Of a stretch of DNA of 64,000 nt, positions 8,153 through 15,883 are shown in pieces. This DNA is from Clostridia bacterium (GTDB taxonomy: Bacteria; Bacillota; Clostridia; Oscillospirales; Acutalibacteraceae). The first letter of the stretch is position 1. Every line of letters begins with the position of its first letter. The notes beneath the pieces are model-generated. The model searched no databases. It was given only the letters and a program-made list of their open reading frames with translations, and had not been told where the DNA came from. The stretch spans positions 1 through 64,000 of the forward strand of contig JAFSEP010000049.1 in NCBI GenBank assembly GCA_017435665.1. The letters are read 5' to 3'. The translations under genes were made by a program, and so were the position numbers.

Positions 8153-9454
8153 ATGGCTATAAGAGCTAAACAGATAAAATATAAGATAATAAATCCCTAT
8201 CAGAATGTTGAAAAGCTTCTTTCCGATGCTGATTGCCACTATAAAACAAACCTTCATACACATTCAACGTATAGTGATGCAAATGACTCTATGGTTGAGA
8301 TGATTGAAGGCTTCTATGATTATGATTTTGATATTCTCGCCTTTGCCGAACACGGTATTCTCGGCAAGGAATGGGATAAGGAGCCAACTATAATTCCTCT
8401 TTATCTTTTCCAGAATCTTTGGCACGGAAAAAGAGAGCATCTTTCTCCCACACAGTATGATGCAATACTCAAGGGCACATATAAAACAAAACACGGAAAA
8501 CGCACCAAGGCAAGAGGTCTTATGTGCGTTCCCGGTGCTATTGAAGCAAATATGCTTACCCTTGTTAAAAATCACGTAAACGGTTATTTTACCGATGACA
8601 GATGCGAGGGCGTTTTCGGAAAGGAAAACGATTTTGAGGACCCCATAAGAAAGATAGAGGAAAGCGGCGGTCTTTCCCATATCAATCATCCTACGGACTG
8701 GCTCAATGCCCGAAAGTATCCCGATTGTGCTCACAAAGAGGGTAACATCAATATTTTTGCTGATTTGCTCAGAAGATATAAGTCCTGCCTCGGTATTGAA
8801 GTGCTGAACATGTGTGATATTCCCAACTTCTGTGACCGTCAGCTGTGGGACGAGCTTCTTCAGGTAATCATTCCTGAGGGCGAGCGCTGCGTATGGGGAT
8901 TCGGTAACAGCGATGCTCACGAGGCTTGGCAGGCTGATACGGCATTTATGGATTATATCCTTCCTGAATATTCGCTTAAAAATCTTCGCACAGCTATGGA
9001 AAAGGGCAATTTCTTTGCTGTTGCCCGATATGCAAAGCCGGAGCTTGGTGAAGACTTTGAAGGAAAGGGACCCTATCCCGTTGTAACGGAAATCAAGGTT
9101 AACGAAAAGAAAAATACCATTAGCGTTACGGGCGAAAACTGCAGATGCATTGAGTTGATTGCAAACGGTAAAGTCATCAGCTCAGATTGCATTGAAGAAA
9201 ACGGAAAAATTAAATCCGTTATCGACCTTTCTCAGCATAGTGACGATATTACCTGTTATGTGCGTTTTCAGTTAAAAGGGGACGGCGGTATCACCTTGTC
9301 TCAGCCTTTCATCTGTGATGACGGTAATATGGAAAGTCTCAGGAAAGAACCTCCCAAGCCTGAAAAGCTCAGCAAAAAGGATGAGCTTCTTAAAAAATTC
9401 TATAACACAAGAATCGGCGTTCTGGTGGATAGAGATAAGGCCTACGAGGTGTGA
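8153..9454 (+). CDS. PHP-domain metal-dependent phosphoesterase-like protein
   Basis: 433 residues with a PHP (polymerase and histidinol phosphatase) fold. His35 and His37 in LHTHSTYSDA and Asp42 begin the metal site. Later pieces include FAEHG near residue 65, a HINHP motif and GNSDAHE. The C-terminal 130 residues look like an appended beta-rich domain. The likely activity is hydrolysis of a phosphate ester, perhaps of a sugar, but the substrate is not known. GGAGG is placed well before the ATG. It ends the GH2/WYL/GPH locus. Confidence 0.85.
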   Translation: MAIRAKQIKYKIINPYQNVEKLLSDADCHYKTNLHTHSTYSDANDSMVEMIEGFYDYDFDILAFAEHGILGKEWDKEPTIIPLYLFQNLWHGKREHLSPTQYDAILKGTYKTKHGKRTKARGLMCVPGAIEANMLTLVKNHVNGYFTDDRCEGVFGKENDFEDPIRKIEESGGLSHINHPTDWLNARKYPDCAHKEGNINIFADLLRRYKSCLGIEVLNMCDIPNFCDRQLWDELLQVIIPEGERCVWGFGNSDAHEAWQADTAFMDYILPEYSLKNLRTAMEKGNFFAVARYAKPELGEDFEGKGPYPVVTEIKVNEKKNTISVTGENCRCIELIANGKVISSDCIEENGKIKSVIDLSQHSDDITCYVRFQLKGDGGITLSQPFICDDGNMESLRKEPPKPEKLSKKDELLKKFYNTRIGVLVDRDKAYEV

Positions 9455-9466
9455 AAAAAACATCAG

Positions 9467-9505
9467 AAAATATCGGTTTTGCTATTGACAGACCGATATT
9501 TTTTT
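9467..9505 (+). terminator. Terminator of PHP operon overlapping the tRNA promoter
   Basis: An 11-bp stem (AAAATATCGGT and its complement) is followed by a T-run. The right arm lies within the spacer of the tRNA-Leu promoter, so termination and initiation signals are interleaved. Confidence 0.75.
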
Positions 9506-9513
9506 GTTATACT
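9485..9513 (+). promoter_or_regulatory. Consensus promoter for tRNA-Leu
   Basis: TTGACA at 9485-9490 and TATACT at 9508-9513 are separated by exactly 17 bases. The predicted start, near 9520, leaves only a leader of about 6 bases before the mature tRNA. Confidence 0.8.
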
Positions 9514-9525
9514 ACATAGGCACTT

Positions 9526-9610
9526 GCGAGAGTGGCGGAATCGGCAGACGCGCACGTTTGAGGGGCGTGTGGGGCAGCTCGTACGGGTTCAAGTCCCGTC
9601 TCTCGCACCA
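9526..9610 (+). tRNA. tRNA-Leu (anticodon GAG)
   Basis: An 85-base class II tRNA with encoded CCA. The acceptor stem GCGAGAG pairs with CTCTCGC. The anticodon arm CACGT-TTGAGGG-GCGTG gives anticodon GAG (CUU/CUC leucine codons). A long variable arm and the T-loop GTTCAAGTC are present. Confidence 0.95.
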
Positions 9611-9639
9611 AAAATCCAAGTCGTGAGACTTGGATTTTT
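9611..9639 (+). terminator. Terminator of tRNA-Leu
   Basis: The stem AAATCCAAGTC and its complement enclose a GTGA loop and end in a T-run directly after the tRNA CCA. Confidence 0.85.
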
Positions 9640-9822
9640 CATTTATGTCCATAGGACACAACTTCGTTACGAGCAGAGCGAGTACTTCATTTTGCTGCTT
9701 GCAGTAAACTTCATTTTCTTTTTGCGGACATAAATGAATGAAGTTGCTTTACGGCAAATGAAGTGTTTGCACAATGAAATGGCTTAGCCAATGAAGTTGT
9801 CCTTCGGACAAACAGAACTATC
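9640..9822. repeat. Array of mini-hairpins separated by ATGAAG spacers
   Basis: No gene is found here. The region holds 11-base inverted repeats (CATTTATGTCC at 9640 and GGACATAAATG at 9726) and, to their right, direct units made of a near-constant AATGAAGT word followed by a different small palindrome each time (TTGC/GCAA, TGT/ACA, TGGC/GCCA, TTGTCC/GGACAA). To the left, the same word occurs in reverse orientation (ACTTCATT) around other palindromes such as CTGC/GCAG. The constant spacer with changing hairpins is regular and is not explained by a terminator. I believe similar arrays occur in other gut Clostridia, but I cannot check this here. Confidence 0.6.
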
Positions 9823-9849
9823 ATTTTAATTTATATGTTTTAAATCTGA

Positions 9850-9880
9850 TTGTGGATATTATATACAATCTTGATATACT
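9850..9880 (+). promoter_or_regulatory. Possible promoter for YfcC-family carrier gene
   Basis: TTGTGG at 9850 and TATACT at 9875 have a 19-base spacer, which is longer than optimal. A strong GAGGAA ribosome site follows before ATG 9907. Confidence 0.4.
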
Positions 9881-9906
9881 AACTATTTTCAAAAGAGGAA
9901 TCAACA

Positions 9907-11337
9907 ATGTTCAAAGAAAAAACTAACAAAACCAACGAGGCTGAAAACGCAGGTCTCAATATAAGCGTAAAATCCTTTCTTGCAACGATACTCATTATCG
10001 CTCTGTTGATGGTTGGCACATATGTCCTGACCTTTATAATTCCCGGTGGCTCTTATACACGAATTCTCGACGTGAACGGTAATTCCATAATCGATGTCAG
10101 CGGTGAGTTTATTAACGTTGAAGGCGGAATTCCCTTTTGGAAATGGATATTATCTCCATTTCTTGTTATCGGTACAGACGGCGGGGGACTGCTTATTGCC
10201 ATTATTGCCTTTCTTCTTGTAATCGGCGGAGTTTTCACCGGTCTTGAGGAAAGCGGAATGATGAAGTATATGCTCGATAAAATCGTAAACAGATTCGGAA
10301 AAATGAAGTATCGCCTTTTATGTATGCTTACCTTCTTCTTTATGGCGATGGGTGCTCTTATCGGTTCCTTTGAGGAGTGCATACCCCTCGTTCCCGTTGT
10401 TGTGTCTCTTGCCGTAAAATTAGGTTGGGATTCTATGACAGGTCTCGGAATGAGTATTCTGGCTGTGGGCTGCGGCTTTGCCTCGGGCGTATTCAATCCG
10501 TTTACGGTGGGCGTCGCACAGAATCTCGCAGGACTTACAATGTTCTCGGGCGCAGGTTACCGTGCTGTGGGCTTTGTATTGATATATGCACTTCTTGTTG
10601 TTTTCCTTCTTCACCATGCAAAGAGAATTGAAGCAAAGCATGAGGGTGAGCTGCAGATTGACAAGTTTACCGCAAATCAGAAAATGGATAAGTCTCTTGT
10701 GTTCTTCGGCTCGGTTGTGGGTGCAGGTATTCTCATTGTTCTCAGCTCTGCATTTATTACAGTATTGCAGGATTATACGATGATAATAATTGCCCTGATG
10801 TTTCTTGTGGCAGGAGTCGGCTCAACCTTACTTGCAGGTGTCGGAGGAAAGAAGTTGGCGTCATCCTTCGGCAAGGGTGTTGTTAACATATTCCCTGCTG
10901 TGCTTCTTATTCTTATGGCAAGCTCAATCAAATACACGCTGACGGAAGGAAAAATTCTTGATACAATTCTTCACGAAGCTGTCGGTATGATGGAAAATCT
11001 TCCTCAATGGTCGATTATTATCTTTATCTATCTGATAGTTCTTGTTATGAATTTCTTTATAAGCTCAGGCTCAGCAAAGGCTTTTCTGCTTATCCCGCTG
11101 ATTATCCCTATGGCACAGATTTTCGGGATAGAGCCTCAGTTATGTGTTATGGCATTTGCCTTCGGTGACGGCTTTTCAAACGTGTTCTATCCCACAAATG
11201 CCGCCTTGCTTATCGGTCTGGGACTTGCTAAGGAAGGCTATGGAAAATGGGTTAAATTTTCCTGGAAATTTCAGGCTATCAATCTGTTGCTGACAAGTAT
11301 ATTGCTGCTTATCGGATATTATATCGGTTATAATTGA
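9907..11337 (+). CDS. YfcC/DcuC-family anaerobic carrier
   Basis: A 476-residue membrane protein with about 11-12 hydrophobic helices. It belongs to the C4-dicarboxylate anaerobic carrier-like (YfcC) group, whose members have been tied to uptake of dicarboxylates, amino acids or short peptides. A periplasmic-type loop with a PGG motif follows the first helix, and glycine-rich re-entrant segments (SFEECIPLVP and the GFASGVFNPFT region) are typical. The substrate cannot be assigned. It stands alone, with its own promoter and terminator, after the tRNA and repeat region. Confidence 0.85.
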   Translation: MFKEKTNKTNEAENAGLNISVKSFLATILIIALLMVGTYVLTFIIPGGSYTRILDVNGNSIIDVSGEFINVEGGIPFWKWILSPFLVIGTDGGGLLIAIIAFLLVIGGVFTGLEESGMMKYMLDKIVNRFGKMKYRLLCMLTFFFMAMGALIGSFEECIPLVPVVVSLAVKLGWDSMTGLGMSILAVGCGFASGVFNPFTVGVAQNLAGLTMFSGAGYRAVGFVLIYALLVVFLLHHAKRIEAKHEGELQIDKFTANQKMDKSLVFFGSVVGAGILIVLSSAFITVLQDYTMIIIALMFLVAGVGSTLLAGVGGKKLASSFGKGVVNIFPAVLLILMASSIKYTLTEGKILDTILHEAVGMMENLPQWSIIIFIYLIVLVMNFFISSGSAKAFLLIPLIIPMAQIFGIEPQLCVMAFAFGDGFSNVFYPTNAALLIGLGLAKEGYGKWVKFSWKFQAINLLLTSILLLIGYYIGYN

Positions 11338-11342
11338 TGTTG

Positions 11343-11372
11343 AATCCCGTACATTTTGTGCGGGATTTTTTT
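11343..11372 (+). terminator. Terminator after carrier gene
   Basis: A 10-bp stem (AATCCCGTAC with one G-U pair) with a 5-base loop is followed by a run of T. Confidence 0.8.
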
Positions 11373-11381
11373 CTTCTGTTA

Positions 11382-11411
11382 TTGCATTTGCTTTGTTGTT
11401 TTTGATATACT
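11382..11411 (+). promoter_or_regulatory. Promoter for GH43 gene
   Basis: TTGCAT at 11382-11387 and TATACT at 11406-11411 are separated by 18 bases. The leader before ATG 11438 is about 20 bases. Confidence 0.6.
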
Positions 11412-11437
11412 GTATAAAACGCAATGGAAGTGTTATT

Positions 11438-12415
11438 ATGAAAAGCAATAATTATCCGAATCCTTTTATTGAGCAAAGGGCTGACCCGTATGTTACAAAG
11501 GGACCTGACGGATATTACTATTTTACCGCCTCATATCCCGCTTTTTACAGCGCCGACAACGGATATGACCGAATCGTTTTAAGGCGCTCTGAGACCGTTT
11601 ACGGGCTTTCTGAGGCTGATGAAGCAACTGTATGGAGGTCACACGAAAAGGGCACTATGGCAAAGCATATCTGGGCACCTGAGATTCACTTTATCGGCGG
11701 CTGTTGGTACATATTTTTTGCAGCAGGTGACAGCGATAATGTCTGGAATATCCGTCCTTATGTGCTGAAGTGTGAGGGTGACCCGATTTCTTCCGAGTGG
11801 ACGGAATGCGGCAAAATGCAAGCCTTGCCGGAAGATAAAACTTCTTTCAACAGCTTCTCCCTTGATATGACATATTTTGAACATAAGAATAAGCATTACG
11901 TTATATGGGCTGAGATAATAGGGGACTCATCATTGTTTATGGCTGAAATCAATCCCGAAAAACCGTGGCAGTTGAGTTCAATGCCAATACTGCTTACAAA
12001 GCCCGAATATGATTGGGAAAAGGTCAGATTCAGGGTGAACGAAGGTGCAAGTGTGCTGAAAACCCATAAGAAGCTCTGTGTATTTTTCTCGGCTTCGGGA
12101 ACGGGAGCTGAATACTGTATGGGTATGATGTATGCTGATATTGACAGCGATATAATGAGTATTGATAGCTGGACAAAGCTGGATAAGCCTGTTCTTCAGA
12201 CTGACGACCTTGTCGGGGAGGTCGGTCCCGGCCATAACAGCTTTGTTACAGATGAAAACGGTCAGCTTCTTCTTGTTTATCACGCCCGTCCCGCTGAGCA
12301 TCTGACAGGGGACTGCGGTACGTTTTGTGAGGAGTCTCTCTACGACCCTTGCCGTCACGCACGCATTAAGCTTGTTGAAATCAACGAAGCAGGCTTACCT
12401 GAGATTATAATATAG
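11438..12415 (+). CDS. Glycoside hydrolase family 43 protein
   Basis: A five-bladed beta-propeller glycosidase of about 325 residues without a signal peptide, so cytoplasmic. GH43 members are mostly alpha-L-arabinofuranosidases or beta-xylosidases; the exact activity is unknown. The inverting catalytic triad is visible as Asp16 (RADPYV), Asp143 (SLDMTYF) and Glu202 (NEGASVLK). The frame is open from 11393, but ATG 11438 is chosen because GGAAGTG precedes it and the open frame before it overlaps the promoter. It is monocistronic, between its own promoter and a bidirectional terminator. Confidence 0.9.
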   Translation: MKSNNYPNPFIEQRADPYVTKGPDGYYYFTASYPAFYSADNGYDRIVLRRSETVYGLSEADEATVWRSHEKGTMAKHIWAPEIHFIGGCWYIFFAAGDSDNVWNIRPYVLKCEGDPISSEWTECGKMQALPEDKTSFNSFSLDMTYFEHKNKHYVIWAEIIGDSSLFMAEINPEKPWQLSSMPILLTKPEYDWEKVRFRVNEGASVLKTHKKLCVFFSASGTGAEYCMGMMYADIDSDIMSIDSWTKLDKPVLQTDDLVGEVGPGHNSFVTDENGQLLLVYHARPAEHLTGDCGTFCEESLYDPCRHARIKLVEINEAGLPEIII

Positions 12416-12430
12416 CTGAATATAAAAAGG

Positions 12431-12458
12431 GGAGCCATCGGATTTAACCGATGGCTCT
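12431..12458. terminator. Bidirectional terminator between GH43 and P-type ATPase
   Basis: An 11-bp stem (GGAGCCATCGG, one G-T pair) with a 6-base loop lies between convergent genes. The T-run is on the minus-strand side, which favours the ATPase transcript. Confidence 0.75.
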
Positions 12459-12477
12459 CTGTCTTGTTATAATTTAA

Positions 12478-15165
12478 TTATTTCTGTTTTCTTGAAGCAA
12501 GCTTTCTCTGAACGAACTTTACGATTTCTACTATGGGAATGATAAGGAATGAAAGACCGAGAGAAATCATATAAGCTGTTGCATCGAGATGTGCGAAACC
12601 GAAGAGGTTTGAAAGGAAGTCGATCTCAACAACTGCAGTTGTAAGAAGGAATGAACCGATCATAGCGCCGTAAAGAGCGATATTGTGGTGACCCTTGAAG
12701 AGGAGAGCGACTGATGAGCCTCTCTGTGAGCGCATATTGAATGAGTGGAAGATTTCACACATAGCCATTGTGAAGAATGCCATTGTCATACCTTCACTGC
12801 TGTTTTCAATGTGATGAAGAACAAGGTGACCTGTTTCAAGCCATTCACCGATATAGAATGCAATTACCGTGAGAATACTTACGATGATACCCTGATATGC
12901 ACAGTCAAAGCCTAAGTCGCCTGCGAAGATACCGTCGTTCTTGCTTCTGGGCTGTCTCTTCATAATGTCTGCTTCGGGCTTTTCAAGACCGAGTGCAAGA
13001 GCGGGAATACTGTCTGTTACAAGGTTGATGAAGAGAAGGTGGGGAGCTTCAAGAATTGTAAAGCTCATAATTGTTGCATAGAAGATTGAGATAACCTCTG
13101 AAAGGTTAGAGCCGAGAAGGAACTGAATTGCCTTACGGATGTTGTCATAAATTCTTCTGCCTTCACCGACTGCTGAAACAATCGTTGCAAAGTTATCGTC
13201 TGTGAGAACCATATCGGCAACGTTCTTTGTAACGTCTGTACCTGTGATACCCATACCCACACCGATATCGGCGCTCTTGATTGAGGGAGCATCGTTAACA
13301 CCGTCACCTGTCATAGCGGTAACATAACCCTTGTTTCTCCAAGCATTAACAATTCTTGTCTTATGCTCAGGCTGAACTCTTGCATATACAAATATGTTTT
13401 CAACGATTTTTTCGAATTCTTCGTCTGAGTACTTATCAATATCAGCACCCATCATAGCCTGTGAATCGTCTGTGAGAATACCGAGCTCTCTTGCGATTGC
13501 CTTAGCTGTGTTGATATGGTCGCCTGTAATCATAATGGGTGTGATACCTGCATTGCGGCATTCAACGATAGCATCCTTAACCTCGGGACGAACAGGGTCA
13601 ATCATACCTGTAAGACCGATGAAGATCATATCGTATTCAAGTGATTCTGAGTCATATACCTGAGGCTCAGTCTCGTATACCTTATAAGCAACTGCAAATA
13701 CACGAAGAGCCTTGTTACCCATTCTTGTGTTTTCGTCAGCAATAGCTGTTCTGATATCGTCTGTAAGGTCAACAACCTGATCACCGATTATTGCCTTGTT
13801 GCACTTCTTGAGGATTTCATCGGGAGCACCCTTTGTATACTGAACGTACTGATCGTTTGAAAGGTGAACTGTACTCATCATCTTTCTGCCTGAGTCAAAG
13901 GGAACCTCGCCTGAACGGGGATATGCCGCAACAAGGTCACCCTTAATGAGACCGAGAGTTGCTGCATAGTTAATAAGCGCAACCTCATCGGGTTCGCCTG
14001 TGCTCTTGCCGTCACTTTCAACCTCAGCGTTTGTGCAAAGAGCCATAGCTGTTGCAAGGAGCTTTTCGTTGTCGGCGTAGTGGTCAACAACTGTCATAAC
14101 GTTCTGTGTAAGAGTACCTGTTTTATCTGAGCAGATAATCTGTGTACAGCCGAGGGTTTCAACTGCATTCATCTTACGGATAATAGCGTTCTTTTTCGAC
14201 ATATTTGTAACACCGATTGAAAGAACAATGGTCATAACCGCAACCAGACCTTCGGGGATAGCCGCAACTGCAAGAGCGATGGCTGTGATGAATGAATCAA
14301 GAGCAACGGTGTAGAACTGAGCATCGCTGCCTGAAATAAAGTACATTGCAATATTGTAGCCGAAAATAACAACACAAACTGCAAGAACGAGCTTTGTGAG
14401 AATCTTTGAAAGCTGCTCGAGCTTGATTTCAAGGGGAGTCTTGCCTTCTTCAGCAAGTGCGATTGCATTTGCAATCTTACCCATTTCGGTGTCCATACCC
14501 GTAGCAACAACAACTGCTTTACCACGTCCGTAAACGAGTGTTGAGCCCATATAAGCCATATTCTTGCGGTCACCGAGGGGTACCTCATCGCCCTTATCGG
14601 GAGAAAGTGTGAGAGCCTTGACAAGCTTGTTTACAGGTACTGATTCACCTGTAAGTGCGGCTTCCTCAATCTTCATACTTGCACATTCAAAGATACGGCA
14701 GTCGGCAGGGATAGCATCACCTGCATCAAGAAGAATAACGTCACCAACCACAAGGTCTTCACTCTTGATAACCTCAACCTTACCGTTTCGGAGGGTTTTT
14801 GTTGTGGCGGCAGACATCTTCTGCAGGGCTTCAACAGCCTTTTCAGCCTTGTTTTCCTGAATAACACCGAGAATTGCATTGATAAGAACAACTGCTACGA
14901 TAATAAGCGCATCTGTGGGAACGCTGAGACCGTGCTCGATAAATTCGGTAACCGTTGAAATTGCAGCTGCAACGATGAGGATAATAATCATGGGATCCTT
15001 CATCTGGTCAAAGAATTTCTTGAGTGTAGAGTCCTTCTTAGCTTCGGCAAGCTTATTCTTGCCGTTCTGTTCAAGTCTGGCAGCAGCTTCTTCAGCGGTC
15101 AGACCTTCCGGAGACGATTTGACTTCTTCAAATACGTCTTCCACGTTTTTGAGATACTCTTTCAT
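12478..15165 (-). CDS. P2-type cation-transporting ATPase (Ca2+/Mn2+ class)
   Basis: An 895-residue membrane pump that exports divalent cations at the cost of ATP. The domain order is cation-ATPase N-terminal domain, M1-M2, actuator domain with LTGES (171-175), M3-M4 with PEGLV (304-308), phosphorylation site Asp347 in DKTGTLT, nucleotide domain, hinge MTGDGVND, and C-terminal M5-M10 with NLVTDSIPALALG in M6. It fits the SERCA/PMR1-like group. Residue 308 is Val where PEGLP is usual. A probable yybP-ykoY riboswitch upstream suggests that Mn2+ is at least one physiological substrate (inference). A GAAAGGAAG ribosome site precedes the ATG. Confidence 0.93.
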   Translation of the reverse strand: MKEYLKNVEDVFEEVKSSPEGLTAEEAAARLEQNGKNKLAEAKKDSTLKKFFDQMKDPMIIILIVAAAISTVTEFIEHGLSVPTDALIIVAVVLINAILGVIQENKAEKAVEALQKMSAATTKTLRNGKVEVIKSEDLVVGDVILLDAGDAIPADCRIFECASMKIEEAALTGESVPVNKLVKALTLSPDKGDEVPLGDRKNMAYMGSTLVYGRGKAVVVATGMDTEMGKIANAIALAEEGKTPLEIKLEQLSKILTKLVLAVCVVIFGYNIAMYFISGSDAQFYTVALDSFITAIALAVAAIPEGLVAVMTIVLSIGVTNMSKKNAIIRKMNAVETLGCTQIICSDKTGTLTQNVMTVVDHYADNEKLLATAMALCTNAEVESDGKSTGEPDEVALINYAATLGLIKGDLVAAYPRSGEVPFDSGRKMMSTVHLSNDQYVQYTKGAPDEILKKCNKAIIGDQVVDLTDDIRTAIADENTRMGNKALRVFAVAYKVYETEPQVYDSESLEYDMIFIGLTGMIDPVRPEVKDAIVECRNAGITPIMITGDHINTAKAIARELGILTDDSQAMMGADIDKYSDEEFEKIVENIFVYARVQPEHKTRIVNAWRNKGYVTAMTGDGVNDAPSIKSADIGVGMGITGTDVTKNVADMVLTDDNFATIVSAVGEGRRIYDNIRKAIQFLLGSNLSEVISIFYATIMSFTILEAPHLLFINLVTDSIPALALGLEKPEADIMKRQPRSKNDGIFAGDLGFDCAYQGIIVSILTVIAFYIGEWLETGHLVLHHIENSSEGMTMAFFTMAMCEIFHSFNMRSQRGSSVALLFKGHHNIALYGAMIGSFLLTTAVVEIDFLSNLFGFAHLDATAYMISLGLSFLIIPIVEIVKFVQRKLASRKQK

Positions 15166-15204
15166 TGAAAACTTCCTTTCAATCTGTTTTTAATAAGGTT
15201 ATAA

Positions 15205-15331
15205 CAAAAAAGGCAAGGCTTACTTGCTTTGCACAAATAAGTCTCACCAATTAAAACAAAGCCAAGATGGTTATTATAAATCATCCGATTGTTGACTTTA
15301 TTGCGATATACGCCGATTACTCCCTTATTGA
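15205..15331 (-). promoter_or_regulatory. Probable yybP-ykoY (Mn2+) riboswitch
   Basis: Read on the minus strand, the 5' leader of the P-type ATPase has the arrangement of the yybP-ykoY aptamer. A closing helix AATAAG (15324-15329) pairs with CTTATT (15236-15241). It is flanked inside by GGGAGTA on the 5' side (15318-15324) and GGTGAGA on the 3' side (15242-15248). Directly after comes a GC-rich hairpin (GCAAG/CTTGC at 15213-15227) followed by six T, a possible terminator expression platform. The family binds Mn2+ and turns on efflux genes. The rest of the 350-base gap, 15368-15484, shows no gene. Confidence 0.7.
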
Positions 15332-15338
15332 TGGACTT

Positions 15339-15367
15339 ATTATACTATTTATTGTAAATTATTTCAA
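15339..15367 (-). promoter_or_regulatory. Promoter for riboswitch-ATPase transcript
   Basis: On the minus strand TTGAAA (15362-15367) and TATAAT (15339-15344) are separated by 17 bases. The predicted start is near 15332, just before the aptamer closing helix, which supports the riboswitch call. Confidence 0.75.
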
Positions 15368-15484
15368 TAGGTTGATATAACTTTTTTGATTTTTTAACCC
15401 GTTATTATTAAATATAAGTTTACTGCAACATTTATGCAATATTTTCATTTCGTTAAGCCTGAATTATTCCGGTTTATTGCACTA

Positions 15485-15513
15485 AAACTCACCGAAAGAA
15501 TCGGTGAGTTTTT
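15485..15513 (-). terminator. Rubredoxin terminator
   Basis: An 11-bp perfect stem (AAACTCACCGA and its complement, 5-base loop) lies just downstream of the rubredoxin stop, with T-runs on both sides. Confidence 0.8.
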
Positions 15514-15518
15514 AAGCT

Positions 15519-15674
15519 TCAATATTGTTCAAATGCGCTTTTATCAAGACTACACCACGGACACACCCAATCCTCAGGTACGTTTTCCCAGGGAGTGCCG
15601 GGTGCAACACCGTTATCAGGGTCTCCCTTTTCCGGGTCATAGATATAGCCGCAGGGGCAGATATATTTTTCCAT
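15519..15674 (-). CDS. Rubredoxin with a shortened CxC metal motif
   Basis: A 51-residue protein that I translated directly from the minus strand. It starts [14 protein letters not shown], continues with the rubredoxin hallmark [11 protein letters not shown], and ends with [14 protein letters not shown]. Rubredoxins carry one Fe bound by four Cys and shuttle electrons, here probably to rubrerythrin. The first motif is C-P-C-G (Cys6, Cys8) rather than CxxCG, and the second is CPWCS rather than CPxCG. The ribosome site GAGGTG is 7 bases before the ATG. It has its own terminator and lies downstream of rubrerythrin on the same strand. Confidence 0.85.
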   Translation of the reverse strand: MEKYICPCGYIYDPEKGDPDNGVAPGTPWENVPEDWVCPWCSLDKSAFEQY

Positions 15675-15742
15675 ACAATTCACCTCAGTGGTAGTATTGA
15701 CAGGGGCGGGGGAGAATATTAAGTGTGATTTTATTAAAAGAT

Positions 15743-15771
15743 TTGAATAGTAGTATTTCTTTTGCTATAAT
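15743..15771 (+). promoter_or_regulatory. Strong promoter without a following gene
   Basis: TTGAAT at 15743-15748 and TATAAT at 15766-15771 have a 17-base spacer, and TGC before the -10 gives an extended -10 element. It points rightward, away from rubredoxin and against rubrerythrin, into a hairpin 30 bases downstream. Confidence 0.6.
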
Positions 15772-15777
15772 GAGGTT

Positions 15778-15836
15778 GTCATACTCTTTTTGTTATACAA
15801 CAAAAGACAGCCAACCGGCTGTCTTTTGCTTTTGTA
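15778..15836 (+). ncRNA. Candidate small RNA ending in a terminator hairpin
   Basis: The RNA would start near 15778 from the extended -10 promoter and stop after the 12-bp hairpin at 15801-15828, giving about 55-60 bases. It contains a small inverted repeat (TTGTTATACAA) before the terminator stem. No ORF with a ribosome site is inside. It is predicted only from promoter-terminator pairing. The hairpin may instead serve the rubrerythrin transcript from the other strand. Confidence 0.35.
15801..15828. terminator. Bidirectional terminator hairpin
   Basis: A 12-bp stem (CAAAAGACAGCC and its complement) with an AACC loop and A/T flanks on both sides. On the minus strand it would end the perR-rubrerythrin transcript; on the plus strand it would end the small RNA candidate. 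Confidence 0.75.
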
Positions 15837-15883
15837 ATGTCATGTTGTTTGTTTATAAATCCTCAGAAGAGGGGAATAGCTGT

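Noticed and set aside
9479..9733. 84-codon frame across tRNA-Leu
   Set aside because: It reads straight through the tRNA gene, its terminator and the hairpin repeat; the apparent coding is accidental.
9640..9822. CRISPR array
   Set aside because: The constant word is only about 8 bases, spacers are palindromic and of uneven length, the orientation changes, and no cas genes are near.
13065..15193. Several frames of 70-130 codons inside the P-type ATPase gene
   Set aside because: They are out-of-frame shadows of a well-defined 895-residue protein.
15434..15722. Plus-strand frames over the rubredoxin region
   Set aside because: They are antisense to the clearly recognisable rubredoxin gene on the minus strand and have no ribosome sites.
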